Numbered from the stretch's first letter, positions 43,179-55,705 are shown. The stretch: 64,000 nt of DNA from Tretioscincus oriximinensis (GCA_022410635.1 JAJVDF010000448.1:957941-1021940), one strand, 5' to 3'. Numbers and translations are program-made. Notes: generated by a model not told the origin, from the letters alone.

Positions 43179-43725
43179 TAGGGCTGTCATATTTTGGCAG
43201 CCCAAAACCGGGATGGGGGTGGGGGGTGTGCGTGCACGCGCATGCACACATACATACGCTTGTAGAGAGACAGGCAGAATCTCTCTTCTGTTCTCACTAC
43301 AAGCATTCGTGTGTATGTGTGCGCGCACGTAGCTGCTCCTTGGCTGGAGGCGGGGTTTCGCCCTGCTCTGAGGCAAGCGCGCCAGCTCCAGCGGAGCAAA
43401 AATGCCTGCGTTTGTGACAGGAGAACAGAGCTGTCCTCCTGTCAGAAACCCAGGCGTTTTTGCTCTACTGGAGGCGAGTTGGCTTTGCCTGAGAGAAGGG
43501 CGAAACCCCGCCTCCAGCCAAGGAGCAGCTATGGAAAGCCTTGCGCGCGCTGCAGCCGTCAACTCTGACAGCTGCTTTGCCTTTAAAATCCTGACTTTTT
43601 ACATTCCCTGATGCAGCATCGGGGAATGTAAAAAGCCGGGATTTTAGCTTAAAACCCGGAGGGGACTATATTTTAGTCCCCCAAACCGGGATTGTCCCAG
43701 TTTACCGGGACGTATGGCAACCCTA
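43179..43725. mobile_element. hAT-like non-autonomous DNA element, 8-bp TSD
   Basis: 547 bp with ends TAGGGCTGTCATA…TATGGCAACCCTA and a perfect 8-bp duplication GTGATATC (43171-43178 and 43726-43733). Same family as 16980-17541 in reverse orientation. It has no transposase; the overlapping cysteine- and alanine-rich ORFs on both strands are artefacts of the GC-rich inverted interior. Confidence 0.92.
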
Positions 43726-43799
43726 GTGATATCCATCTGATGGATGGGACCGCCAGTCAAAGACTCCAAGCATCCCATTCTAGAGGGCCTAGTGGGCTG

Positions 43800-44095
43800 G
43801 TTTAATGGCACAAATGATGCAGAGGTAAGAAGCGGTCTTCAATCCAGAGGTCCGTTCTCGAAGTCCTGTGTCAGCCGTGGAGAAGGGTTGAATGCCTTCT
43901 ATTTGCCTCAGTTTTAGCCAACCAAGCTATTCGAAAGCACTTTGTGAAGGCACTTTGCAATTGGAATAATGGGTACTGCCACAAATATGGGGGTGAAGAT
44001 AGAATATAAACCTTTGGGCAAAAACACCTTGAGTCCCTTTGGGTGAGAAAAGCAGGACATCAAATCCTAGTAGTAGTTTTTCTTCTTCTCCTCCT
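43800..44095 (+). mobile_element. tRNA-derived SINE, family A
   Basis: Diverged head (AATGGCACAAATGATGCAG, TTCTCGAAGTCCTGTGTC), body CAACCAAGCTATTCGAAAGC, CTTGAGTCCCTTTGGGTGAG and a tail that passes directly into the TTC/TCC tract. Confidence 0.7.
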
Positions 44096-44222
44096 TCTCC
44101 TCCTTCACCTCCTTCACCTCCTCCTTCACCTCCTTCTTCTCCTCCTTCCCCTTCTTCTTCTCCTTCTCCTTCTTCTTCTCCTCCTTCTCCTGCTTCTACT
44201 ACTACTCCTACTACTACTACAA
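44075..44222. repeat. Imperfect (TTC/TCC/ACC)n tract from a SINE tail
   Basis: About 150 bp of pure polypyrimidine-type triplets (TTCTTCTCC, TTCACC, ACTACTACT), with one N at 44223. Overlapping proline-, serine-, leucine- or glutamate-rich ORFs are composition artefacts. Confidence 0.9.
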
Positions 44223-44223
44223 N

Positions 44224-46600
44224 GGTGACTACTACGACTACTGTGTGTACAGCAGAAACAAAGAAATGATAATTTATTTTTACAGACTTGGTTTGCATCA
44301 GTCAAACTTTGTGGCCACCAATGCAAACGTCTCGGTTTGGCTGTTTTCTTCAAGTACGTTGCAGGTTGTCTTTTTGAGATTCTTTCTGTTTCAAGAATTA
44401 CAACACCATCTCATGTTCTCAAAGGTCTTGGATCATACTTGAAGATAGGAAGGGAACTTGAGACACTGGATTTCTGCTGCCAATGAAAATGGGAAAATAT
44501 GAATTACAACGCAGGAAGCTTCCCATCAGCTGGCGTATTTCCCCCCAGATTTTGTACTGGATTTTGGCAAGTAGGATTATCACTGTGGTTTCATTGTGAG
44601 ACAATATCCAGATAGAGTCTTGGAACTGACGAAAGAATTCAAGCGATGTTTTCAGGTTAATAAAGGAAACGGTTCTTGGAGAACAACAACAAAATAATGG
44701 TCTTAAAAATAACCAATGATAATAATCTCATTGTTAGAATAATTTGTTTTTGAGAAACGCCGTAAACAAGCTTAGGACAATTCAGCTTAATGCCAAACTT
44801 TGTGAATAGTTGTAGATTTCAAAGAAACAGCCTTCTTAGTTTGGGTTCAGAAAATCTAGCAAGAGGGCTCTCATAGTGCCTTATATTTTGTTTTATTTCA
44901 GGGAAAAGCCAATTGCAAATCCACCCTTATGGAGAAGTTAAGATCCACATTCCTGGCTACGTTTTTAGTAAAAGCTAAGCCAAAAGGCACGTTCCTGTCT
45001 CTTTTGCAAATTCAAAGAACGAGCTTCCACCTGAAATCTTGCTTTTTCTCACCAGGGCACACCTGATGTAGGCATTTTAACTCTACAGATTCAGCAGAGA
45101 AATCCTAGTAGATAAGCCAGATGCAACAGAGGCTGCATTCCCATTAACCCTTAATGCGCACACGTCCGCGAATCCAAAGTCCATAGTTCCGATTTTGTTA
45201 CCATAAAAACGGGCTCGGAGGTGCTGCTGCGTCAGTCTGAACGCACACCACATGTTTCTGCTCTGCAATTCGTGATGAAATTGCATTGTCGCTGCTGCTT
45301 TTTGTAATTCGTGGTACTTGTACTTTGACAACAGGGATCAGACAACAAAAGAGAATGGGGCTGGGGGCTCTTTTGTTTGGCTTTCCCTCCTGGTTCAGCT
45401 ACTTTCCTCCCTCCTCTGGAAAAACAGGTTTTTCCAGCTACTGCAGCCCACGGAATAGAGATCCATTGAGCGCTCAGCAGCCAAGTAATGGGGGCGTTAT
45501 CGTGGAATGAATCCTCAGGTAAAATTGCTTGCATTTTAAGCCCTCACTTCACTTTCATTTTGGAACGATGAAATCCGTTTTCCATTCCCTTTTCAAGATC
45601 TATAGAGTTTAATGTATGCATTCCTGAATCTCTATGAGCACAAGAGTTGAATTATCAGATACCAGATCATCTGAGATATGATGTCTGGATGGGTCCTTAT
45701 TCAAGTAAGGTTGAACCTTAAAAATGAAATGAACCTTTCAATTTCNCTAATAAAGTATTTTTCTGGCTCTTCCCTTTAGAATGTTCTGTTCAGACACTAT
45801 ACATTGCTTTGCAGATGTCTGGTTCAGTGCAATTGGAGGAAAGAACCCAGTGGATGGCATGCATGTAGCACGTGTGGCACCCCACACTTAATTGTAGTGA
45901 AACGTTGCTGCCTGGCCCCGATTGGTTCGATTCTTTTTGGTACATCACTCCCTTTGCTCCATATCTGATATCAGAAGTGCAAAGAGGCTGCCCCGTTTCC
46001 TGTGCCAGCTGTGGGGAAAGATTTCTAGGACCCATTCCAAGTCTTATCTGTGACTTTGAAAGGAAATCAGAAAACAGATTGAACGCAAATAATTTGCTTC
46101 CATTTGCCAATCTGCTCTTTTTACTGTTCTTTTCTTTCACAACAAAATGGATACCGTGCAAATTTGTTTCTGAGAAAAAATATTCTTTTTTTCTTTCTAA
46201 CTTTAATCACACCAGGTTGCATTTTTCATATGTCTGTGTTGGTACTGCTATAGAAAGCAGCAGCGGGAATATTAAACAGCTGGCAAAATCCAGCAACCAC
46301 AGTAGGACATTCACAGAGATTTCCCTCACTGCCACACTCTGATCCTTGGGGATACTTCTGGCTTTGCAAAGAGCCAGAAAGCCCTCAAGCTGACTGCTGA
46401 TTGGCCAGCTGGAGCTGTCCAACCAGAGCACAGGTACAGCAAACCATTGCCAGTGCAGGGTTAAAGCAAATTGTGATCACCTGCGCTTGCAAAGCTTTTC
46501 TGAGTGAACGTAGCTCAAATGCCTTGTTGCTGTGCAAATGGTGGCCAAACCGTTTTCCATTTGGAGTAAATGGGAAATTAATGCAGCCAGCGCATGGCTA
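44224..46600. other. Intergenic, mostly single-copy looking
   Basis: No recognised repeat family for over 2 kb, unusual for this window. Short frames only; none resembles a known protein. 45140-45500 and 45870-46420 are GC-richer and could hold regulatory or conserved non-coding sequence, which cannot be decided without alignment. Confidence 0.4.
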
Positions 46601-46624
46601 AACAGCTTTCACACCTGTCCGATC

Positions 46625-47160
46625 CCCCCCTGCCCCCCATGTCTTTATTCCTCCATTCTCTGCTTGTCTTACCAGCCGATTCCCCCCTGAACCCCCACCC
46701 CCGTGTCTTTATTCCTCCTTTCTCTNNNNNNNNNNNNNNNNNNNNNNNNNNNNNNNNNNNNNNNNNNNNNNNNNNNNNNNNNNNNNNNNNNNNNNNNNNN
46801 NNNNNNNNNNNNNNNNNNNNNNNNNNNNNNNNNNNNNNNNNNNNNNNNNNNNNNNNNNNNNNNNNNNNNNNNNNNNNNNNNNNNNNNNNNNNNNNNNNNN
46901 NNNNNNNNNNNNNNNNNNNNNNNNNNNNNNNNNNNNNNNNNNNNNNNNNNNNNNNNNNNNNNNNNNNNNNNNNNNNNNNNNNNNNNNNNNNNNNNNNNNN
47001 NNNNNNNNNNNNNNNNNNNNNNNNNNNNNNNNNNNNNNNNNNNNNNNNNNNNNNNNNNNNNNNNNNNNNNNNNNNNNNNNNNNNNNNNNNNNNNNNNNNN
47101 NNCCCCCTGACCCCCCCCCCACATCTCCGTTCTCTGCTTGTCTTGGCAGCAGATTCCTCA
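46625..47160. repeat. 64-bp-period tandem repeat containing a 377-bp assembly gap
   Basis: GTCTTTATTCCTCC recurs at 46641 and 46705 (period 64), each followed by TTCTCTGCTTGTCTT-type sequence and a C-rich CCCCCTGACCCCC block. The Ns run from 46726 to 47102, and the right flank resumes in the same pattern (CCCCCTGACCCCC … GTTCTCTGCTTGTCTT). The gap therefore lies within the array. Frames spanning the Ns are meaningless. Confidence 0.85.
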
Positions 47161-47164
47161 ACCT

Positions 47165-47980
47165 TGGTGTTGGAGGTCTCTTAGCGCGAATTTCAAAAGA
47201 GAGCTGACGACGCTTAATCACCACCTACTGCGCAGCAGGAAGTGGTGATGTGCGTTTTGATCGATGCAGGAGCACTTCAGAGACTGTTTTTATGGTAACA
47301 CAGTCAGCTCCCATTTCGTGTTGGGGTGCATGTTAAGCACAAATGCAATCACAACCAATGTTATTAAAATCAAAATGCAATGTTACAGAGTGCAAAATGG
47401 CACCTCTTGCATAGTGCTGCTGTGGCCCAATGGGCCCTGAACTCCATATTGGCTGTGCTGTCTTGGAAGATACATGTCATGAATCACAGGCTGAAGGTGT
47501 CTGCACTCTTCTGCTGCCCAGAAACTTCTGCAAGTCAATTCACTGGGACTAGGAAGTAAGCCAAACCTGGCGTGAGGAGCAGAGCAAGTAATTCCTCCTT
47601 GTGAGCTGTACCCAAGCTTCACGCCAGAGGGAAAGATACAAACACAAAGAATAGTCAAAACAATCCAAGGTTAGAGATTTGGAGGAAGCCAGAAGTGTCT
47701 GAAACAGTCCAAGGTCAATACACAACAAGAAAGCTATCAGGAAAGCTGGACACACTCACACAAAACACACAAGTTGTCTCCAGCAAATGCTGGCGGCTTA
47801 AATAGCATCTTGAGACTGCTGTTTCTACAAGAGATGCTTTGATCTCCTAAGCTCTGCCTACTGCTTTCTATCTGTTAGAAACTCTTTAACCCTATCATGG
47901 CTGGAACTTTCCCTTTGCTCTTCCTCCTGTTCAATATCTGGGGAAACACCTGGCTGCTGGGGCAGGTGTGTCTGCTGAGA
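47165..47980. other. Intergenic, no feature recognised
   Basis: A minus-strand 91-codon frame at 47383-47658 has no recognisable motif. No repeat assigned. Confidence 0.4.
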
Positions 47981-47984
47981 GGCA

Positions 47985-48285
47985 CAGATAGCTCAGTCGC
48001 TACGGAAATGGTCTCTCACCTGAGAGATGGGGTTTCGAAGCCCTGTGTCGGACATGGGGAGGGGTGAGCACCTTCCACTAGCCTGTAGCTCTAGCCAACC
48101 CAGCTATTCAAAAGCAAGAATTGCAAGAGATTGCAACGACTGCAAGTAAATACATGGGAACCACCACAGCCTGGTGGAGAAGATAGAATGTCAGCCTTTG
48201 GGCAAAATACCCTTGTAAGCCACTTTGAGTCCCTTTGAAAGGTGAGAAAAGAGTGGTATAAGAACCCAGTTCTTCTTCTTCAAGC
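47985..48285 (+). mobile_element. tRNA-derived SINE, family A (near full length)
   Basis: Best copy: GATAGCTCAGTCGCTACGGA (box A), GGGTTTCGAAGCCC (box B), CCTGTAGCTCTAGCCAACCC, GAATTGCAAGAGATTGCAAC, CCACTTTGAGTCCCTTTG and a CCCAGTTCTTCTTCTTC tail. Confidence 0.85.
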
Positions 48286-48289
48286 TCTG

Positions 48290-50510
48290 AGTCAGAATCC
48301 TCCTCCAGAACAGGCATGGCCATGACAAAATATCTTATCTGTGGATGACCTCTATGTATAGAAACATCAGCTCCTTTAGCCAGTAGTGACCATTTTGTTG
48401 TGTTGCAAGTGTTGTCAATGGATGAGGAAACAACCTCTCTTTCATTACTTGCATATTTGGTGAGACCTTAATGATGTGCCGCCTTAAGCCATGTGTTCCC
48501 CTAAAAATCTGTCAAAGACATTAAGAGTTAATTCAGGTTTGCCACCATCTTCTTCTACAGGTCTCTTTGTGAGCCAAAAGCAAGCAGATGCATGAAAGCC
48601 ACAATATGAACATCGCTTGCCATTGTTCTCTTCCAGGGGATGCCAGGAATCAAACCTTCTGCATTCAGAGCTCATGCTGTTCTTCTGAGAGCTCTGCCAC
48701 TATAGAAAACAGATGCTTTAATCAAGCATGCCATAGAGATCAAGTGCAGTGAAGATAAATTCTGTATGCTGTATGTATGTGTGTTATTTTTGCTCCCATG
48801 TACCTTGCTGTATACTTGCCCTGATGCCTTTGGGTATAGGGAGGGATTAAAAATGCAAATGAATAAGTAAGTATTGCAAGAACTTGGGCATAATGGTATC
48901 ACGCAGCCATGAAAACGGTACGCACTGTAATTGATATTATTTACAAGAGTGCAGGGAAAAACTACCTTGAAATAACTTTATAACCTGCCTCCCCATTTTT
49001 ATTTTTAATGTTTTAAATTTGGCATGCAATTCGCTATTGGCACATTTTTACTGATTAGCTTAATTTTCTAAAAATATAATGAAACCTAAGCCTCTGTACT
49101 CTTTGGGCTTTGGACCAGAAAGAAATCTAGCGTTGGAGCCTAAATTCAACTACCTCACATTGCCAAGTTTAGGACATTCTCTTCTTTCTCTTCTCTACCT
49201 CAAGCCCTTTTTATCATCAAGGACCTTTTAGGGTCCTGGAAGGGTGACGTGAGAAAAGGAGGACAACTTCATCCCCATTAGGGCAGTCAGTGAAAGAATT
49301 TGCTCAATGAGAAATCCAGCCGGCCTTGTTTGATTCTGGCATTTTGTATGGATCCATTTTGTTTTTGTTCCAGGGGCAAAAGCTGGGCTAAAGACTGCGG
49401 GGCTTTGTGGAGAGTACAATCAATAGCACACCAGCAAATGGAAGAGAAATGAATGCCAGGGTTGTCACTCCACATCAGTGGTTTGGATGGATTTCCTCCT
49501 CGGAGAAACATTTAAATGCTTGGGGCTAAATTGCGCACAGGCAACAGGTGGTTTGCTTTACCAAAGGGCATGTGTAATGCTTAAGTGAATGGGAGCCAAG
49601 TTCCAGCAGATGTGCTGTGCAGCTCGCTCAGCTTGGTGTAGGGATATTTTTCATGTTATGTGTGGAAAAGCACAGTTACCCTGGTTCATTGGAAGAGGTC
49701 TCGGTCACAAAATAGCCATTAGCAAATGAGTCATCCCTATCAGAGCACAAATCACTGAAGGCTTCTTAGAGAACATATGTAGCGGAGTTAGACTTTAACA
49801 AGAAAAAAATCTGCTGGGAATTCAGTCCAGAGCAGCATTTCAAAGCTGATACTGCTGCCATTCTGCTCCAGTTGAAGTTCTTGAAGGAAACGTATTGTGC
49901 ACGTATCGCATTCGAAAGGGAAAACAGGTGGCTGTTCGGAGCAAAGGAGAGGCCCACAAACGGTTGTGGATGTGTGACTAAAACCCCAGTGCAACTACTG
50001 GTGGCTGGCAGGAAGTGAAGGAACTGGATTCACCCCCNATTGCGGGTGCCAGACACAAACAATAAACAAACTGTCAGTTTCCTGTTTCTCTACGTCTTGG
50101 CAGACTCCCTGTTTCCTTGTTTTGTGGTTTTAAATTGTGTTTCTGCCTGTTTTTCTATGACTTTTTTTTTTTTACAACGACAAGGGCTTATTATAAAAGC
50201 TTGGATGTCCAGCAGCAGCCCAAATGTGAAAAAAGTGAAACAGAGCTATTGTGCTCTTAGCTGGACCTGCCGGGAAGGAGCTCCATAAACTGGGTCATTT
50301 TTTTACCTCATTGTGCCTGCAAAATCCATATTTACTGTATTCATTTTCCAGCCAGAAGATAGAGAAGGGACAGTTTATTTAGGTTCTGTACTCTTTCAAA
50401 TGTTTCCATGCTGGGAAAGGCTAAGGCTAGCCATTGGTGATGGTGATGGTGGTGATGGTGGTGGTGTGGATACAAGTGTTCTATTCACCATACTGCATGT
50501 CGTGTTCTTT
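48290..50510. other. Intergenic, mostly single-copy looking
   Basis: No repeat family recognised except a GGT/GAT-rich microsatellite at about 50436-50468. Short frames only. One N at 50038. Confidence 0.4.
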
Positions 50511-50511
50511 G

Positions 50512-50717
50512 TAGGCTGACCAGATGACCCCTTTTGGGTGGGTGTTGAAAATCCATTTTTGGGGTGCCTCCCAGTTTTTTCTGAGGAAATTTTTTCAAAA
50601 AAAGATTTTTTTTCAAAAAATATTTTGTTTTTTTAATTTTTTTTCCTCAGAAAAAATGTGAGGCACCCCCAAAACGGGTTTTCAACCCCCCCAAAAAGGG
50701 GTCATCTGGTCAGCTTA
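50512..50717. mobile_element. Short symmetric foldback element (TAGGCTGACCAGATGA)
   Basis: 206 bp; left TAGGCTGACCAGATGACCCC, right GGGGTCATCTGGTCAGCTTA. Arms read GGGGTGCCTCCCAGTTTTTT then CTGAGGAAA, with the inverted counterpart on the right. A/T homopolymer centre. Confidence 0.88.
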
Positions 50718-50944
50718 TCGAATGTACAGTGTCATCGTGTACAGTGCAGAGGAACAAAGCAGAGTCTGCCCCTCCTCTGTTTATTCAGTGACTAGCCTAA
50801 TGAGTAAAGCATGATCTATATTTTCATGTGTGAAAAGGTTTAATTCCTGTTTCTTTTTTCTGTGTTGGATCTTCAGTTGCACTACAGCCTAGTTCCAGGA
50901 GCAGCACAAGCCTATAATACCACCAGTGTTATATATGGTTAGGT

Positions 50945-51155
50945 TAGGCTGACCAGATGATCCCTTTTGGGGGGGGGGAGGTATGAAAACCCCGGTTTTG
51001 CGGTGCCTCCTGGATTTTCCTGAGGAAAAAAAAAAATTTTTTACCGGAAAAAAAATATTTTTTTGAAAAAGTTTTTCCTCAGCAAAAAAACATGAGGCAC
51101 TCAAAAACCAGGTTTCTACCCCACCCGCCCCCAAAAGGGTCATCTGGTCGGCCTA
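50945..51155. mobile_element. Short symmetric foldback element (TAGGCTGACCAGATGA)
   Basis: 211 bp, only 227 bp from the previous copy. The flanks GTTAGGT (left) and GTTAAGT (right) match at 6 of 7 positions, the best hint of a target duplication among the short copies. Confidence 0.88.
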
Positions 51156-51279
51156 GTTAAGTTCAATATTTTTAAACATAAAACACTCAAATGTATCTTT
51201 CCTTTTTAAAGAAGTATCTAGATGCACATCATTGCCTATCATAGGTACAGATTTAATCAGATTTGATAAGGCCAACTTG

Positions 51280-52900
51280 GTAATACCTTGCTTTTTATAA
51301 TCCTTTTAGTTTAAAATATTTTATTAATTTTTAAAATTTCAATAGAATTTATTACAAATAACAACCTGTATAATGTTTTGATTTTTTAAATTCCTCCTCC
51401 CCCCCTCTTCCCCCCTCCCCCCCATTAATAATATCACTCTAGGGAACTACATCTGAAATGCGTTTAATTTTAGTAACACCAGTTCTCAATTTATTCATTA
51501 AACAATATCACACAACAGAAGGACCAGAGGGCCCTCCTTAAAACTGATGGGTAGAAAAGTGAGAACAGACAAAGGAAAGTATTTTTTCACCCAGAGGGTC
51601 ATCAGCCTGTGGAATTTACTTCCTGAAGAGGTAGTGGTAGCTAACAGCTTGGATAGATACAAGACAGCAATAGATAGGTTTATGGACACCAAGAGTATAA
51701 ATGGGTACTGGGATGGATGTCTGGATGTTGCCTCCGGGATGGAGCAACAGGCAGGATTCCTGAAATGCCTTTTGCAGGGAGTCATGAACAGGTGCATATT
51801 TTGCTTTCCTCTGTTCGGACTGCCCAGGTGCATCTGGTGGGCCTCTATGTGAGACAGAATGTTGGACTAGATGGGCTGTGGCCTTATCCAGTATGGCTCT
51901 CCTTATGTTCTTATGTTCTTACTTAACCATTAAGCATTTTTTTGTTTACATTTTACTTTTTTTGTATATTTTCTGGATTAATGATTATACAATTAAGTAT
52001 TTCTACAGCTTTAAATTAATTACATATATACATGTATATATTGAGAGTATAGATACATATGTACTCTACAATGAACAATTAATATGATCTTTCCATCCTC
52101 CAGTTGCAACAGTTTGAGTACATGTAATGATCTTATCCAAGCTATTGCTTTCTTGTAAAGGTGTTCCCTGCTATTCTACTTATCTGCATACTTAACATAG
52201 CATTTATTTCTTCACCTTCTTCCAATATTCCTGTACTTTTTCACACTCCCATATCAATGTATAAGAACCTTTCTCTGTTATTATCCATGCCAACATATTC
52301 CAGGAATGTTTGCAATGAAACATGATAATTATTTTTTCTTTTTAATTCTCTCCCTCTATTCTTGCCCCTCATATCAATATCCAAGAATATTCCATGTTCC
52401 ATATATTTCCCCTTAACTGCCTCTTAATCACTTGTTAATTTCTTAATTATCCTGCAATTCCTTTCTCCTTATTTATTACTCTCCTTATTATATTTTTCAA
52501 TTCTCTATCTTCTCTCCTAATTAATATTTTTATTCTTTCTGTATTTAAATACATCCTTATTCCCAACACCTATAACCATATTCTATTCCCTACCCATTGT
52601 TGCAATGTTTCTTATTCATTGGATTACCATGCACCCCATACAGCTATTTGTTCTATACCTCTTTCCCTCAATTTCCTCAGTACTCCTTCCTAATCTAACT
52701 TCTTTCACCAATTTATTTTCCATTTTTTGCACATTCCCATCGTGCCTTTCAGTGGTTCGCTCCATAGTTTCTCCTTCTTTCTATTCCAATCCTTAAATAA
52801 TATTTCAGATTCCATAATTCTATTCATCTGCTTTTCCATGTTTCCAAGCTCACCTTGTCTTTATTATCTTGGAACCGTACCATAGCACAGTGCTTTGAAC
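51280..52900 (-). repeat. T/C-rich tract, possible old minus-strand LINE
   Basis: The plus strand is strongly T- and C-rich, with C-runs at 51399-51423 and repeated TTCC/ATTC words, interrupted by the CR1 copy at 51505-51925. Base composition suggests a decayed A-rich LINE (L1-like) on the minus strand. No conserved protein segment could be recognised, so this is a guess from composition. Confidence 0.3.
51505..51925 (+). mobile_element. CR1-type LINE with ORF2 C-terminal remnant
   Basis: An open frame at 51547-51852 encodes CR1 ORF2 C-terminal residues ([39 protein letters not shown]), followed by the 3' UTR and TTATGTTCTTATGTTCTTA. Confidence 0.88.
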
Positions 52901-55078
52901 ATTTTGCTGTCACTATTAAAATTGGGAGAACAATTTTATGAGGATGCAGAGAAGGATCTATTGCAAACTGAAGTTGGAATTAGCCACTTGTCATTTCTAC
53001 CATTCAATGCATACACTTGTTGGAATTTACAACTTCTTAATAGCTAGTAAGTCTAAAAGTTACCAGCAGCACATAGTAGATTGGTTTTCCCTGGTCAGAT
53101 ATCGGGAGGGAATTAGAAGTGGTGATAACTGATCAGTGATATTAAAGCAATTTATTAATTGAATACCCACCCTCTTTGGCCCTAGCCACACTAAATTTTA
53201 ACCCAGCTTCAGTACATTTTCAGAATGTTCCACACGAAGTGGCAAGAAGATGGGTTGTTTTGCATTCTTGAGCTCCGAAAACCCACATCTGGTTTCGATA
53301 ACCACTAGCCCCCTTGATGGACTATCTGAACTAAGACCAAGATGGCCATTTCTCTGGAAATCAAGTTGAATCTCTATGCTTTAGAAAAATAAAAACAAAG
53401 TATGTTGCATTTTTGCATTAGTGTCCTTCTGCAGTTCATTTCTGTTAAATGTGGGGGAAGATCAGCCTATCAAACGGTGAGATCGAGGACAATCGGCACA
53501 CATCTTGCCAATTATTATGCATTTAATTCATTAGTAACACTCTTTTTAAAACCTTTTAACAACTTTTTGATCCAGAATCCTTGATAGGAGACAATTTCTA
53601 TGGATGAAGCTTCTAGTAAAAGTGAAGGAGCAATTAGGTCATTTTTAAAATTATTATTTCTGCTAGCAGTTAGCAAAAGCTGCTGTAAACTGTATGATAA
53701 ATCTGTAACGGAAAAATAGATCTGAGCTTTGGACATCATGAAGACATGGAATACATTAGACGAGAATGGCAAGAATTTTTGATCATGGTTAAGATAGAGA
53801 TACTGAAAGGGGCAGAATGTTTTTAAGTGACCAAGTTATTGAGGAAATGATTGTATGGCTTCCATTACTGTGAAGTGCTCCAATTTCCATGCTTTGCGTG
53901 AAGTCAAGGCCCAAATTCCACAATTAAATGGGAAGGGCCACCCAAAAGTATTGATCTTGGCCTCTAAGCTTGGTGGGCATTGGCCATTTTGCAGTTACAG
54001 AGTTCCATTGCTGGAACAAACTTCAGTCATCCTATATTAATCTGCCAGGTTGATGCCCTGCAGCTGTTTTGGACTACATCTCCCATCAGCCCCAGCCAGC
54101 ACAGCTGTGTTGGTTAAGGCTGACAAGAGTCACAATTCAAAACAGCTGGAGGGCACCCGGCTGATAGCGAGCAGCTGCTGTTAGAACATTTGCCCACCCA
54201 AAGCTACCACATGGCTATTGGCACTTATTCTAATGAATATCGATACCCATTGGCACACAATCAGAACAAAAAGCTTGGCAGCCCTCTTCTTTGAATGTCT
54301 CAGCATGCCCCAAAATCTGGTCCAACTTTCTCTCTCTCTAAAACAGCAAGCTAACCCAGTCATGGATGAGAAACAGGAGTGCTACGTGAACCCTGCTGGT
54401 ACGACGTGGATGCTTTAGAAGCATTTTGGACTTTACTTAGCATCTGAAGCACAGATGAGATGAATTCTGTGGGAAAATATATATACGGAGCGTACAGAAC
54501 TGCCATGTTTCTACTTGTGATTTCCCATACATAGAAATCCCTTTGAAGATTTTTATGTGCATAGTACCAGGAATTGTAGAAAAACAGAAATTACTTTTAG
54601 TAGGTAGGAATGACTCTTAAAACTACCAGACTTGGGCTACGTCCACACGGAGGGGGAAAGCGAGTGAAATCAGCCAGCTACAAGCAATTGTGGATTTCCC
54701 TGGGAAAAAGAGGGAACGTGACATTATCTGGAGGCGCACGGAGCTGGTGTGAGGCTGCTAAGAAGAACACAGAAGACTGAGCATCACATGCCCGGCCAAC
54801 TGCGATCCCGCAGTGCTGTTGGCTGGTATCTTCCCATGCTGCTTTTCTCCTTACCAGGGTGGGGGCAGCCAAGGCTGCAGGCAGCTTACAATGGAGGATG
54901 TAGTTATTTTGCTATGCAGATGGAAAAGATCTGCAATATGAGATTCCTCTTCTATTGCAGATATTTTCTGGATGCATGGCAAAGCCTAGTGAAACCTCCA
55001 TTAACACGTATGGCTGAAGAAAGAAGATGGTGGAACATGTATGCATGTACAATTGACATTGATACTACATGCAAATAG
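52901..55078. other. Intergenic, no feature recognised
   Basis: No repeat or gene identified with confidence. 54040-54170 has a GCCAGGTTGATGCCCTGCAG … CATCTCCCATCAGCCCCAGC patch that looks like a dispersed-repeat remnant. The NIPAL2 3' UTR may extend into the upper end of this region. Confidence 0.4.
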
Positions 55079-55296
55079 TCCAGCAAAGGGACTTAGTAGC
55101 ACTTAGAGATTAACAGTAGAAAAGAAGGTGGCATAAGCTTTTGTAAGCACATCTACTTCTTCAGATTAGTAGACAGGTACTACAACTTCTTTTCTTCTAC
55201 GAAAGCTTATGCCACCTACTTTTCTACTGTATGTCTCCAAGTGCTACTAGTCTCTGCTGGACTTTCTACTAGACTAACAGGGCTATTTCTCTGAAA
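55079..55296 (+). mobile_element. Foldback SINE-like element, diverged inverted arms
   Basis: Same architecture as the 1.6-kb copy: left arm from TCCAGCAAAGG, a short spacer near 55165-55190, right arm with CTACGAAAGCTTATGCCACC, and tail to GGGCTATTTCTCTGAAA. The arms are clearly less similar to each other. The flanks share an imperfect ATGCAAAT-containing repeat that may be a degraded TSD. Confidence 0.75.
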
Positions 55297-55492
55297 TTGA
55301 CTATATGCAAATATGCATACAACAGAACACTGAACTTTATTCTGTAACACTGTAAAGTTAAAGACTGACATAGTTTGCACCAGCATGTGGATATGGGTCC
55401 CTATTCTGGGATTTTTCCTGGTAAAAGAAATAGTGCGGAAAGAATCCATTTTCAGAAGAAAATCACAGTAAATCTCGATGTACTGTATATCC

Positions 55493-55705
55493 ACTAGCCT
55501 GTAGCTCTAGCCAACCCAGCTATTCGAAAGCATGAATTGCAAGAAATTGCAACTGACTGCAAGTAGATACATGGGAACCACCATAGCCTGGTGGGGAAGA
55601 TAGAATGTGAGCCTTCGGGCAAAATACCCTTGTAAGCCGCTTTGAGTCCCTTTGAAAGGTGAGAAAAGCGGGTATAAGAACCAAGTTCTTCTTCTTCTTA
55701 ACCTG
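55493..55705 (+). mobile_element. tRNA-derived SINE, family A (5' truncated)
   Basis: Starts within the body (CTAGCCTGTAGCTCTAGCC) and runs to GCCGCTTTGAGTCCCTTTG and a TTCTTCTTCTT tail. May lie in the NIPAL2 3' UTR in antisense. Confidence 0.8.

Noticed and set aside
43926..44353. Glutamate-, arginine-, proline- or leucine-rich frames
   Set aside because: They are translations of the TTC/TCC tract in different frames on both strands.
46594..47224. Long frames of 135-196 codons on both strands
   Set aside because: They run through the 377-N gap and consist mainly of undefined residues.
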